From an uncultured Gammaproteobacteria bacterium (GTDB lineage: Bacteria; Pseudomonadota; Gammaproteobacteria; HK1), in assembly GCA_958295835.1 (NCBI GenBank), contig OY282378.1:2063001-2127000 (forward strand): a stretch of 64,000 bases of DNA. The letters are read 5' to 3'. The notes below the pieces were generated by a model. That model ran no database searches and was not told where the DNA came from. It worked only from the letters and a program-made list of their open reading frames with translations. Position 1 is the first letter of the stretch. Each line of letters opens with the position of its first letter. Below are positions 26,585 to 36,375 of this stretch, piece by piece. The position numbers were made by a program, and so were the translations under genes.

Positions 26585-27922
26585 ATGAGCGAGCAGCCGC
26601 GGCCCGCCGGCTTCCAGGGCTATCACCAAGTCAAGAGCGCCCGGGAAGACGCGGAACTCACCCACGTCGGCCCCGGAACCCCTTGCGGAGAATATCTCCG
26701 CCGGTACTGGCAACCGGTGGCGATGTCGGGCGAGCTCGGCGCGCTACCCCTGGTGGTGCGGATCCTCGGTGAGGATCTGGTGCTGTTCCGCGACGGCTCC
26801 GGGCGACCGGGGCTCCTGCACCGCCACTGCGCGCACCGGGGGGCGTCGCTCGAATACGGGATCGTGGCCGAACGAGGCATCATCTGCTGTTACCACGGCT
26901 GGCACTACGACATCGACGGCACCATCCTCCGGGCGGGGTCGGAGCCCCCCGACAGCCCCGTCTGCCGCCACGTGGTGCAGGGCGCCTATCCGGTGCATGA
27001 GCACCAGGGCCTGCTGTTCGCCTGGCTCGGGCCGCCGGAGGAACGCCCGCCGTTTCCGATTTTCGACACCGAGCGGATGCCGGACGCCACCCGCAAGCCG
27101 TTCTCCCTCACCACCCCCTGCAACTGGCTTCAGATCTACGAGAACACCCAGGACCCCATCCACGTGCTGCACCTGCACGCCCGTTCGAGCGGCGTGCAGT
27201 TCGGCGCGGCGTCCGGCATCGACCAGGTGATCGAGTACCAGGACACCCCGCTCGGCATGATGAACGTCCAGACCCGGCAGGTGGACGGGCGCGTCTGGGT
27301 CCGGACCGTGGACTCGATCCTGCCGAACGCGAACCAGACCGGCGCCATCTGGGAGGAGGCGGAGGCGCCGAAGGCGTTCCAGCGCTGCGCCATGCTGCGC
27401 TGGATGGTGCCGGTGGACGACACCGCCACCCGCACCATCGGCTGGCGGTTCTTCAGTCCCCGGCTGGACCCGAGGGGGCAGGACGATCCGGATCGGGTCG
27501 GCAAGGAGTCGATCGACTTCGTCGGCCAGACCGAGGATGAGCGCAGCTACGAGGACCGGCAGCGCCGGCCGGGTGACTACGAAGCTCAGGTCTCGCAACG
27601 GCCCATCGCCATCCATGCTCTCGAGCATCGCGCTTCTTCCGACGCGGGCGTCGCGAGGCTGCGCAGACTCCTGCGCCAGCGTATCCGCGATTTGGCGGCC
27701 GGCAGGCCGGTGCGTCGGCCGGACACCTTCGGCCTCGATGCCGTGCCCACCTACTGCCAGGACACGGTGTTCCGATGGCAGGGACCGGATACGCCCGGCG
27801 AGGAGGATCTGCGCGCGGCCGGGCGGCGGATAGCAGGCGCCGTGCTCGGCTCCGACCGGCTGCCTCCGCGGGAGCGGGAGACGCAGGTGCGTGAGGCAGC
27901 GGAGCCGGTTTTCGCCGAATAG
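26585..27922 (+). CDS. Rieske 2Fe-2S ring-hydroxylating oxygenase, alpha subunit (phthalate dioxygenase type)
   Basis: 445 residues. The Rieske cluster ligands are CAHRGASLEYG and CCYHGWHYDIDG (Cys-x-His ... Cys-x-x-His) near residues 80-110. The C-terminal catalytic domain has NWLQIYENTQDPIHVLHLHA, giving the bridging Asp and the His-x4-His iron ligands. Such enzymes hydroxylate or demethylate substrates with electrons from a separate reductase, which is not seen here. The ATG at 26585 follows CAGGAG eight bases upstream. It lies beside genes for an amino-acid-type transporter and a creatininase-family enzyme, so it may act on an imported N-containing compound; that is inference. Confidence 0.88.
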   Translation: MSEQPRPAGFQGYHQVKSAREDAELTHVGPGTPCGEYLRRYWQPVAMSGELGALPLVVRILGEDLVLFRDGSGRPGLLHRHCAHRGASLEYGIVAERGIICCYHGWHYDIDGTILRAGSEPPDSPVCRHVVQGAYPVHEHQGLLFAWLGPPEERPPFPIFDTERMPDATRKPFSLTTPCNWLQIYENTQDPIHVLHLHARSSGVQFGAASGIDQVIEYQDTPLGMMNVQTRQVDGRVWVRTVDSILPNANQTGAIWEEAEAPKAFQRCAMLRWMVPVDDTATRTIGWRFFSPRLDPRGQDDPDRVGKESIDFVGQTEDERSYEDRQRRPGDYEAQVSQRPIAIHALEHRASSDAGVARLRRLLRQRIRDLAAGRPVRRPDTFGLDAVPTYCQDTVFRWQGPDTPGEEDLRAAGRRIAGAVLGSDRLPPRERETQVREAAEPVFAE

Positions 27923-28116
27923 CGATCGGTCGGGGCCGGATGCGCTCGGCGAGGATGAGTCGTGCGCGGCCGGTCGGCACGTTCCGGCGAGTACGTGTCC
28001 GTCAGGAGCGCGTGTCCGGGTATCGGCTCGCGCGTGCGCCCGTTAAGATGCAGGCGACCGGAGCGTCTCCGAGTGGGAAGCTCCGTACTTCGCACTTCGT
28101 ACAAGGAGCAGAAACG

Positions 28117-28902
28117 ATGAAAAAGTGGCTGAGCACGCTCGCCGTCGCGGCATCGGTGGTCTGTGGAAGCGCCGGCGCCCAGGACCGGTCCATCCTGCAC
28201 AAGGTGCTCGACAGCGGGACCCTCAAGGTCGGCACCACCGGCGACTTCAACCCGATGTCGTTCAAGGACCCGGCAACCAGGGAATACCGCGGTCATCAGA
28301 TCGACGCGGCCAAACAGCTCGCCGCCGACATGGGGGTGGAGGTGGAATTCGTGCCGACCGACTGGAAGACCCTGATCAATGGTGTGGTCGCCGGCAAGTA
28401 CGACATTGCGATGACCGGCACCTCCATGACCGTGACCCGGGCGAAGGCGGCGGGGTACACCATCCCCTGGGGCCGCACCGGCTACCTGCCCCTGACCCGG
28501 AAGGAGCTGGCGGGGAAGTTCGAGACTTGGGAGGACCTGAATCACCCGGACGTCACCGTCGGCTACAACCTGGGCACCTCCTTTGCCGATTTCGTCAAGC
28601 TGCGCCTGCCGAAGGCCAGTGTGAAAGAGGTGGAGTCGCCGGCCCGGGACTGGCAGGACCTGCTGGCTGGAAGGGTGGACGTCACCATCTCCAGCATCCT
28701 GGAGGCGGGCAAGCTCTCCAGCACCCACGAGACGCTGGTGATCCCCTTCCAGAAGGTGGCCAACAGCCTGCCCTTGTCGTTCATCGTGCCCCAGAACGAC
28801 CAGGTGTGGCTCAACTTCATGAACAACTGGATGCGTATCAAGCACGAGGTCGGATTCTTCAAGTCGCTCAACGAGCAATGGGGCATCCAGGGCCAGGATT
28901 GA
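28117..28902 (+). CDS. Amino-acid ABC transporter substrate-binding protein
   Basis: 261 residues. A signal peptide MKKWLSTLAVAASVVCGSAG with Ala-Gln after it directs export. The mature part has the SBP_bac_3 pattern: VLDSGTLKVGTTGDFNPMSF, GHQIDAAKQLAADMGVEVEF, VAGKYDIAMTGTSMTVTRAK and VGYNLGTSFADFVKLRLPKA. It captures a polar amino acid or similar molecule in the periplasm. AAGGAG lies nine bases before the ATG at 28117. The permease at 25597-26367, on the other strand behind the Rieske gene, is the likely membrane partner. Confidence 0.9.
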   Translation: MKKWLSTLAVAASVVCGSAGAQDRSILHKVLDSGTLKVGTTGDFNPMSFKDPATREYRGHQIDAAKQLAADMGVEVEFVPTDWKTLINGVVAGKYDIAMTGTSMTVTRAKAAGYTIPWGRTGYLPLTRKELAGKFETWEDLNHPDVTVGYNLGTSFADFVKLRLPKASVKEVESPARDWQDLLAGRVDVTISSILEAGKLSSTHETLVIPFQKVANSLPLSFIVPQNDQVWLNFMNNWMRIKHEVGFFKSLNEQWGIQGQD

Positions 28903-28977
28903 CACTTGCGTCGGCGCCGCCCGCCGCCGTGGTGGAGAGCGGCGGCGGACGCCGGTGGGTGGACCGGGAAGATCGAG

Positions 28978-29877
28978 GTGCGGCTTGAACTTTCGACCTG
29001 GCCCGAGGTGGAAGCCTGCCTCGAACGCTCCACCGGGATCCTGATCCCCCTCGGCTCCACCGAGCAGCACGGCCCCACCGGGCTGATCGGCACCGACGCG
29101 CTGGTGGCCGAGGGCATTGCATTCCGGGCCGCTGCGGAAAGCGGCGACATCCTGGTCGCGCCCACCCTCGCCTACGCCCCCGCCCAGTTCAATCTGGCGT
29201 TTCCGGGCACTGTCTCGCTGAGCGCCGGGACGTTCGCGCTGGTGGTCCGGGACGTGGTCGATTCCCTGGCCCGGAGCGGCTTCACGGCGTTCTATTTCCT
29301 GAACGGCCACGGAGCCAACATCGCGCCGGTCCGCTGCGCCTGCCACGACCTCCACCAGCGCCGGGTGCTGGCGAGTCCGGGGGATCCGGGGAACCCGGCA
29401 AGCCCGACAGGCCCGACAGGCTCAATGGGTTCGGAGGATTCGGCACGCCCGGAGAATCCGGCGCCGCCGCGGACCGCAGCGCTGCCGCGGACCCCACCGC
29501 CGCTCCGGTTCCGGCTGAAGAGCTGGTGGGAATTCCCCGAGACCGACGCCCTGCGGCGCAGGCTCTACGGAGAGGGCGAGGGGATGCACGCCACCCCCAG
29601 CGAGATCTCCATCACCCGGGCCCTCTCGGCCGCCGTGCCGCCGGAGCGGAGCACGACTCCCTGGTCACCGCTGCCGGCCGGGTATCTCCGCGACCATGCC
29701 GAAGACGCCCACGAAGATGCCCGGGTGCATCGTACGGCCTTCCCGGACGGCCGGGTCGGCTCCAATCCGGCCCTGTCCAGCGCCGAAGACGGCCATGCGC
29801 TGCTCGCGACCGCAGCCCGCGAGCTGGCCGCCGACTATCGACGCTTCGTGGGAGAGGCGGGGCAGATGAAACCATGA
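28978..29877 (+). CDS. Creatininase family amidohydrolase
   Basis: 299 residues from the GTG at 28978 (VRLELSTWPEVEACLERSTG). Metal-site motifs are present: IPLGSTEQHGPTGLIGTDAL near residue 20, YAPAQFNLAFPGTVSLSAGT near 62, YFLNGHGANIAPV near 105, and GMHATPSEISITRAL near 205. Enzymes of the family open creatinine or related lactams and amides with zinc or manganese. A stretch of about 45 Pro/Gly/Ser-rich residues (around 135-180, including SPTGPTGSMGS) is inserted after the third motif and is not seen in typical members. It follows the binding-protein gene by 75 bases and is probably co-transcribed. Confidence 0.82.
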   Translation: MRLELSTWPEVEACLERSTGILIPLGSTEQHGPTGLIGTDALVAEGIAFRAAAESGDILVAPTLAYAPAQFNLAFPGTVSLSAGTFALVVRDVVDSLARSGFTAFYFLNGHGANIAPVRCACHDLHQRRVLASPGDPGNPASPTGPTGSMGSEDSARPENPAPPRTAALPRTPPPLRFRLKSWWEFPETDALRRRLYGEGEGMHATPSEISITRALSAAVPPERSTTPWSPLPAGYLRDHAEDAHEDARVHRTAFPDGRVGSNPALSSAEDGHALLATAARELAADYRRFVGEAGQMKP

Positions 29878-30088
29878 GCGCCGCCCGCGGGTACGGCCCG
29901 GACCCGTCGGCGGTCCAGCCGATCCGAAGGTCGATCCGAATGCGGACAATCAGGCATATCGTGGCCTTCAGGCTCGACTCACGGAAAGCAGGTGTGCAGC
30001 CTGGGTCAACCCGATCTCATCGTCGTGGGTTCCATCCGAATGACCGGAGTCCCCGCGGCCTCTCCACCGTACCCGGAGCCGTGACTCG

Positions 30089-30876
30089 ATGTACATCGTG
30101 AAGGTCGGCGGCGGCGAGGCGGTGAACCTCGCCGGGGTCGCCGGCGATCTCGCTTCAATCGAAGTCCCTTGCGTCGTCGTGCTCGGGGCCAACGCGGTGC
30201 GCGACGATCTCGCCGCGCGCTTCGGCTCGCCCCGCCGCACCCTGACCTCGGTGTCGGGCTATACGAGCGTGTTTTCCGACGAAACCGCGCTCGACGTGAT
30301 CATGATGGCGTACTCGGGGCTGCGCTCGAAGCGCTTCGTCGAGCTGTGCCAGCGCCGCGGGGTCAACGCGATCGGGCTGTCCGGCATCGACGCGCGCATG
30401 GTGGAGGGGGAGCGCAACCGGGGGATCCGGGTCCGGGAAGGGGGAAAGACGCTGATCCGGCGCGATCTCTCGGGCAAGCCGCGGGCGGTGAACGCGGCGT
30501 TGCTCCGCACCCTCCTCGACGGCGGATACACCCCGGTGCTCACCATCCCCATCGCCGACGAGAACGGGTTCGCCATCAACTCGGAGAACGACGACATCGT
30601 GAACGTGCTCCAGGCCGCGCTCGGCACCGAGCGCATCGTCCAGCTCATCGAGGCGCCGGGCTTCCTCGACGACGCCGGCGACCCGGGGAGCGTCGTCGCC
30701 ACGATGTCGCGGGCGGAGCTCGAACGGCGCGAGGCGCAGGTGGAGGGACGCATGAAGCGCAAGATGCTGGCGCTTCGCAGGCTCTTCGAGGCGGGGGCGG
30801 CCGAGGTCGTCATCGGCGACGGCCGGGTGGAGCATCCGATCCGCGCGGCGCTCGCCGGCGCGGGGACGGTGATCCG

Positions 30877-30880
<4 letters not shown>
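30089..30880 (+). CDS. lysZ: [LysW]-aminoadipate/glutamate kinase (LysZ/ArgB-like)
   Basis: 263 residues of the amino-acid kinase fold. MYIVKVGGGEAVN gives the phosphate-binding Gly loop, VVVLGANAVRDDL replaces the usual HGGG of NAG kinase, and NAIGLSGIDARMVEGERNRG and TIPIADENGFAINSENDDIV mark the LysZ type. LysZ phosphorylates the side-chain carboxylate of aminoadipate carried on the LysW protein. The next gene encodes the aminotransferase of the same pathway and overlaps by GTGA. LysW, LysX, LysY and LysK are not in the window. The 29878-30088 gap has no gene. Confidence 0.8.
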
Positions 30881-32025
<1,145 letters not shown>

Positions 32026-32095
32026 CTCCGGCGCCGGACTGGACTTCGACCACGCACGTCTGACACGAGCTATTGACCCCTCGGCCTTCGAAAAT

Positions 32096-32141
32096 CAGAC
32101 GTTGGGGTACATGGCGAAGAGCGGGGCGGAGGAAGGGCATC
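32096..32141 (+). pseudogene. Duplicated scrap of the AAA ATPase 3' end
   Basis: These 46 bases match 35293-35338 inside the ATPase gene with two differences. In the scrap they run straight into the tail repeat at 32142, whereas at the intact gene 451 bases separate the two. It looks like a deletion derivative of the 35-kb locus. Confidence 0.75.
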
Positions 32142-32198
32142 AAAAATCGACCGGGGGCGAAGCCCCTGGACCCCCGAGGTAAAGAGGTAACGATTCAA
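32142..32198 (-). repeat. GC hairpin tail repeat, copy A (3' end of the FGE-like gene)
   Basis: 57 bases nearly identical to 35790-35846 in the same orientation. On the gene's strand it contains the stop codon region, then two CTTTACCTC-like words, a GC stem-loop (CCAGGGGC with TTC loop) and TCGATTTTT. The hairpin plus T run could terminate transcription. A GC hairpin just after the variable region is also a known recognition feature of DGR targets. Confidence 0.75.
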
Positions 32199-33523
32199 GG
32201 CGTGAGCGTCCGGACAATACGAAACCCGAAGTAGTCGAACCGGTCGCCGGAGCTGCTCCTGCTGCGGTTGGCGGAGCGGAGGACCCTCGGACCGTTGCCC
32301 CAGGAACCGCCGCGCAGCACCCGCCGGTCACAGTTCCACTCCCACGCACTTCCGTCCGACGGCGCCTCAACGTATCCGTCGCTATAGCAATCCTCCACCC
32401 ACTCCCATACGTTCCCGTGCACGTCATGCAACCCGAACCCGTTCGCCGGAAAACTCCCCACCGGAATCGTCTTCTTTCTGAATTGTCCCTTGCGACCAGA
32501 GCCATAGGTAAAGTTCCCGTGGTAGTTCGCCCGCTCCGTCGATATCGTCGAACCCGTGTGAAACGGCCCCGTCGTCCCCGCCCGTGCCACGTACTCCCAC
32601 TCCGACTCGCTCAATAACCGATATGCCTGTCCCGTCTTCTCCGACAACCACCCCACATACGCCTTCGCATCATCCCAATTCACGCACACCACCGGATGCT
32701 CGTCCGTCTGACTAAACCCCGGATTCCTCCAACTCCTCCCCGAACGCTCCTTCCACTCACTCCCCTCGTACGTGTAACAGGAATTCCCCATCGAACGCCC
32801 CGTCTCCGACACGAATCGCCCATACTCCCCGACCGTCACCTCCTTCACCCCCACCGCAAACGGGCGACCTATCCTCACACGATGCACCGGACCTTCATTG
32901 GCATCGCGTTGCGACTCCCCCGACGGCGAACCCATCCTGTACGTCCCCGACGGAACCACCACCAACTCAGAACACTCCGCACAGTCCCGGAACCTCCTCC
33001 CCGGCTCCCGCTCCTCCGCCTTCACCTTCAAACGACGCGCCTCCTCCGCATGACCACACAACGGGGCGCACGACGACAAATACCCATCTAACGCCGTCAC
33101 CGTCCCTGCACCCTTCGCACGCTCGAACGCCGCATCGTCCGCACGTTTGCGTTCCTCCCACTCACGCTCCGCCCGAACTATCTCCCCCTCCAACTCCACC
33201 AGCCGCGGATGATTCGCGTTCAACTCCCTCAGACGCTCCAACCCTTCCCTCGCCTCGCCAAACTCACCCCGCCCAATCGCATCCTGCACACCACGCACCG
33301 CCGCCTCCATCCTCGCTATCCGCTCCAGACCCGCTCGAACCCCCTCGACCGCATCCGCATCCCCAGACGCTCCGGCCCGCACACCCTCGTAACACCCCTT
33401 CGCAGCCCCCAGACGCCCCGCCTCGACCAGCCCCGCGCACTCCGCCAGCTCCGCCGTCACGTCAGGACCGAAGAGGCCGGACGGAAAGATGCTCTGGTCC
33501 ATCTCGACGGTGGCGGCTGCCAC
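32195..33523 (-). CDS. FGE-sulfatase (SUMF1) domain protein with DGR-type variable C-terminus
   Basis: 442 residues from a GTG at 33523. Residues about 20-170 are helical and charged (coiled-coil-like). The rest is a formylglycine-generating-enzyme fold: VVVPSGTYRMGSPSGE, VKEVTVGEYGRFV, HPVVCVNWDDAKAYVGWL, RLLSESEWEYVARAGT, NGFGLHDVHGNVWEWVEDC and RVLRGGSWGN. The C-type-lectin-like end closes with FGFRIVRTLTP. The frame continues open to 33718 and its residues (LHGDVYVVGGHIEVSLYI) read as genuine protein, but no good start is visible, so the gene may be 5' truncated by the divergent ATPase. FGE-type proteins without catalytic cysteines often display ligands; the function here is unknown. Confidence 0.75.
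   Translation of the reverse strand: MAAATVEMDQSIFPSGLFGPDVTAELAECAGLVEAGRLGAAKGCYEGVRAGASGDADAVEGVRAGLERIARMEAAVRGVQDAIGRGEFGEAREGLERLRELNANHPRLVELEGEIVRAEREWEERKRADDAAFERAKGAGTVTALDGYLSSCAPLCGHAEEARRLKVKAEEREPGRRFRDCAECSELVVVPSGTYRMGSPSGESQRDANEGPVHRVRIGRPFAVGVKEVTVGEYGRFVSETGRSMGNSCYTYEGSEWKERSGRSWRNPGFSQTDEHPVVCVNWDDAKAYVGWLSEKTGQAYRLLSESEWEYVARAGTTGPFHTGSTISTERANYHGNFTYGSGRKGQFRKKTIPVGSFPANGFGLHDVHGNVWEWVEDCYSDGYVEAPSDGSAWEWNCDRRVLRGGSWGNGPRVLRSANRSRSSSGDRFDYFGFRIVRTLTP
32210..32302 (-). other. Putative DGR variable region (VR)
   Basis: Coding triplets between TGG (32300-32302) and CGG (32210-32212) include GGC, AAC, GGT, GTC, AAC, AGC, AGC, AGC, TCC, GGC, GAC, TTC, GAC, TAC and TTC. 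They stand at sites where template repeats typically have AAC or AAT. Every one can arise from AAY by changes only at adenines, the signature of DGR mutagenic retrohoming. No template copy or reverse transcriptase is in the window. Confidence 0.6.
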
Positions 33524-33837
33524 CTCCTGCTCCTGATTGTCGCGGATGTACAGGCTGACCTCGATATGCCCGCCGACGACGTAGACGTCACCATGCAGCT
33601 CACCGTCGAACCGGGCAGGGCCAACCCATGCGGAATACGCGGCCGCGCCGGGCCGGGGAAAGCCGCCGATGCCGTCCCGAAGCCGGGAGCGGGTCCGGCC
33701 GACGCCGGCTGGCAGGCTTCACACGACACGCAAGGCGCTCCGGCAAAGCAAACAGGCCAGGCGCCACGCGCCCGCGAGGATGGGGCGTCACGTGCCCGCG
33801 GGCAACAACGGTGCGCGCCAAGTGCCATAATCGGCCC
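33524..33837. other. Gap between divergent FGE-like gene and AAA ATPase
   Basis: 33524-33718 is an open continuation of the FGE-like frame on the minus strand without an ATG. 33719-33837 shows no gene and would have to carry the promoters of both divergent genes. I could not find convincing -35/-10 boxes. Confidence 0.5.
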
Positions 33838-35478
33838 ATGCGCTTCTTCAACACCGAAGGGCCGGTGCGCCCCGACGACCACTACGCCATTCCGCCGCTA
33901 GATCGCGTGGACGTCGACGAGCTCCTGGGCCTGATTCGGGCCAAGCGCTACTTCGTGCTGCACGCGCCGCGCCAGACCGGCAAGACCTCCGCGCTCATCG
34001 CCCTGCGCGACCTGCTCAACCGCGGCGCGGCCGGCGACTTCCGGTGCGTGGACGTGAATGTCGAGGTCGGCCAGGTGGCGCGCGACGACACCGCACGCGG
34101 CATCCGCGCCATCCTGAGCAGCCTGGCGACCAGCGCGCGCCTTCTGGGCGACGACTACCCGGACGGCATTTGGCCCGACATCCTGACCAAGGTTGGTCCG
34201 GAGGACGCCCTCAAGGAGCTGCTCACCCGCTGGTGCGTGGCGAACCCGACGCCGCTGGTGCTGCTGGTGGACGAGATCGACTCACTGGTCGGCGACACCC
34301 TGCTCTCGGTGCTGCGCCAGTTGCGCGCCGGCTACCAGCAACGCCCCGGGGGCTTCCCGCAGAGCATCGTGCTGTGCGGGGTGCGCGACATCCGCGACTA
34401 CCGCATCCGGTCGAGTACGGGGGAGGTCATCGCCGGCGGCAGTCCGTTCAACGTCGCGGCGAAGTCGCTTCGCATGGGGGACTTCACCGAAGCGGAGACG
34501 CGGGCGCTGATGGCGCAGCACACGGAGGAGACCGGCCAGCGCTTCTCGTCGTCGGCGCTGGATTCGGTGTGGACGCAGACCCAAGGCCAGCCGTGGCTGG
34601 TGAACGCACTGTGCGCCGGGACCTGCTTCGACAACAAGGCGGGGCGGGACCGCTCGCGGACCATCGAAGTGGATGACGTCTACGCGGCGCGGGAGGAGCT
34701 CATCCTGTCGCGGCGCACGCATCTGGACCAGTTGGCGCACAAGCTGGAGGAGGAGCGGGTATGGCGCGTCGTCGAGCCCCTCCTGAGCGGCGGCGAGGTG
34801 CGGCACCAGGCCCGCGACCTCGAATACGTCCGTGACCTGGGCCTGCTCGCGCCGGATTCGCCGCCGCGCATCGCGAACCCGATTTACCGTGAGGTGGTGC
34901 CGCGGGAGCTGGGCTACGTGTTGCAGGACAGCCTGGACGTGCAGGTGGCGTGGTACGTGGACGACGCCGGCTGTCTGGACATGACCAGGCTGCTGACGGC
35001 GTTCGGCACGTTCTTCGGGGAGCACGCGGAGCACTGGCTCGACCATCTGGGCGAGTACCGGGAGGCGGGACCGCAGCTCATCTTGCAGTCGTACCTGCAA
35101 CGGGTGGTGAACGGCGGCGGACGCATCGAGCGGGAGTACGGGTTGGGGCGAGGCCGGACGGACCTGCTGGTGCTGTGGCCGCGGGAGTCGGGTCAGCCGT
35201 CGGACCTGTGGGAGCGGTTCGTGGTGGAGTGCAAGGTGCTGCGCGATTCGGACCGCAAGAGCCTCACGTGGACCATCGAGCAGGGCGTGAAGCAGACGTT
35301 GGGGTACATGGCGAAGTGCGGTGCGGAGGAAGGGCATCTGGTGGTCATCGACCGCCGGGCCGGAGCGGAGGAGCGCCGGCGTAGCGAGGGCGCGGAGGAC
35401 CGCCGGGACGGCGAGGGCGGGGCGGATGGAGGCGGTCGCTGGCAGGACGGGCGCGGGGTGGTCGTCTGGACGCTGTAG
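33838..35478 (+). CDS. AAA-like ATPase with C-terminal PD-(D/E)XK-like domain
   Basis: 546 residues. It begins MRFFNTEGPVRPDDHYAIPP, then Walker A LHAPRQTGKTSALIALRD near residue 42 and Walker B LVLLVDEIDSLVGDTLL near 142. The sensor region is SIVLCGVRDIRDYR. The C-terminal part REYGLGRGRTDLLVLWP then LWERFVVECKVLRDSD has the D...E-x-K pattern of restriction-like nucleases, as in DUF1703/AAA-ATPase-like families. The extreme end is a repetitive Arg/Glu/Gly tail. These proteins are common in genomes rich in mobile DNA; no precise role is known. 46 bases of its 3' part are duplicated at 32096. Confidence 0.8.
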   Translation: MRFFNTEGPVRPDDHYAIPPLDRVDVDELLGLIRAKRYFVLHAPRQTGKTSALIALRDLLNRGAAGDFRCVDVNVEVGQVARDDTARGIRAILSSLATSARLLGDDYPDGIWPDILTKVGPEDALKELLTRWCVANPTPLVLLVDEIDSLVGDTLLSVLRQLRAGYQQRPGGFPQSIVLCGVRDIRDYRIRSSTGEVIAGGSPFNVAAKSLRMGDFTEAETRALMAQHTEETGQRFSSSALDSVWTQTQGQPWLVNALCAGTCFDNKAGRDRSRTIEVDDVYAAREELILSRRTHLDQLAHKLEEERVWRVVEPLLSGGEVRHQARDLEYVRDLGLLAPDSPPRIANPIYREVVPRELGYVLQDSLDVQVAWYVDDAGCLDMTRLLTAFGTFFGEHAEHWLDHLGEYREAGPQLILQSYLQRVVNGGGRIEREYGLGRGRTDLLVLWPRESGQPSDLWERFVVECKVLRDSDRKSLTWTIEQGVKQTLGYMAKCGAEEGHLVVIDRRAGAEERRRSEGAEDRRDGEGGADGGGRWQDGRGVVVWTL

Positions 35479-35789
35479 TCCCCGTCTATGGGTTGTTCAG
35501 GCAACGGCCCGCCGGCCCCGTGTCACGTGCGCCGTCTCCGACAGCGGCTCTTCCGGCGGGGTGGCGCTTCCGGTCTCCGGGCCGGCGCTCACGGGCCATG
35601 TGCGCCTCTCTCGATGCGCCCGGACCGGCGGTTCCTGCCACCCCCGCCATCGGTGGCGAAATCGCTGCGATTCAACCCACCGGCCACCGGAATTGCCACG
35701 ACTGTGGGCCGGGGTCATGTCTCGGGACGGTGACGCGAACACCTGCATCCCGGACTCGTCCCCTCGACAGGCGCGGCGAAATACGCCAG
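35479..35789. other. Non-coding stretch after the AAA ATPase
   Basis: No convincing gene on either strand. It separates the ATPase stop from tail-repeat copy B, and its counterpart is missing at the 32-kb copy of the same junction. Confidence 0.5.
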
Positions 35790-35846
35790 AAAAATCGACC
35801 AGGGGCGAAGCCCCTGGACCCCCGAGGTAAAGAGGTAACGATTCAA
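35790..35846 (-). repeat. GC hairpin tail repeat, copy B (orphan)
   Basis: 57 bases matching 32142-32198, here with a perfect eight-base stem (CCAGGGGC / GCCCCTGG around GAA). No FGE-like coding sequence precedes it on its strand; beyond the TTGAA the sequence turns to unrelated bases. It probably marks where a second target gene or a template region once lay. Confidence 0.7.
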
Positions 35847-36177
35847 AGGGCTGCTCCTGCATCCGTCCGTGGGGGAGAGGATTGACGAGACAGCCGTCAT
35901 CCAGGGGCACCGTATCAGGTTCGCCACGGTTGATTTAGCGGCTTCAACCTCGGAGATTCGAACTCAGTTGCTTCATGCATGTACCCGCCAGCCGCGCGGG
36001 TAGTGACCGGCTACGGCAGACTGCTCCTCGGGTGGCCCGTAGGACCAGAGCGCCGATGCGTAGCGCTTCCCCGCGCTACCGGTTCGCGTACCAGTGGATC
36101 GGACTACGCCGCCCTGTCCTCGAGCACCAAGCCGCGTCCGATGGCTCGCAGGGCTTTCTCGACCTGGCTGATATGGG
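35847..36177. other. Non-coding stretch with a short minus-strand frame
   Basis: No full gene. On the minus strand, PHISQVEKALRAIGRGLVLE followed by DRAA and a stop (36104-36176) reads like the end of a real protein that was cut by the IS66 left end at 36178. I do not recognise the family. Confidence 0.35.
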
Positions 36178-36375
36178 GTAAGCGTCCGGAGAAGTACGTC
36201 ATTCCATAGCTGTGTCGCTCGTGCCACGGTGCACCCTCCAATGTCCTGTGGGAGGGTGGGTGATGGCTCAGGCGAGAGCCCGTTCAAGGGCGCGTCCCAA
36301 GACGCGCGACCCATTCTGGCTCGACCATCTGCGCGCCTGTCGTGAACAACGACAGACGCTGAAAGCCTATGCAGA
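36178..36375 (+). mobile_element. IS66-family left-end remnant with start of tnpA
   Basis: GTAAGCGTCCGG at 36178 matches the usual IS66-family terminal repeat start. An ATG at 36263, behind GGGAGGG, opens a frame [20 protein letters not shown] then [20 protein letters not shown], typical of IS66 TnpA (orfA). After about 38 codons the sequence switches at 36376 to a piece of uvrA. The remaining IS genes are absent. Confidence 0.65.

Noticed and set aside
32142..35846. Reading the two 57-base repeats as attachment sites of an integrated element
   Set aside because: No integrase lies between or beside them, and copy A sits exactly at the end of an FGE-like gene with a hairpin, which fits a gene tail better.
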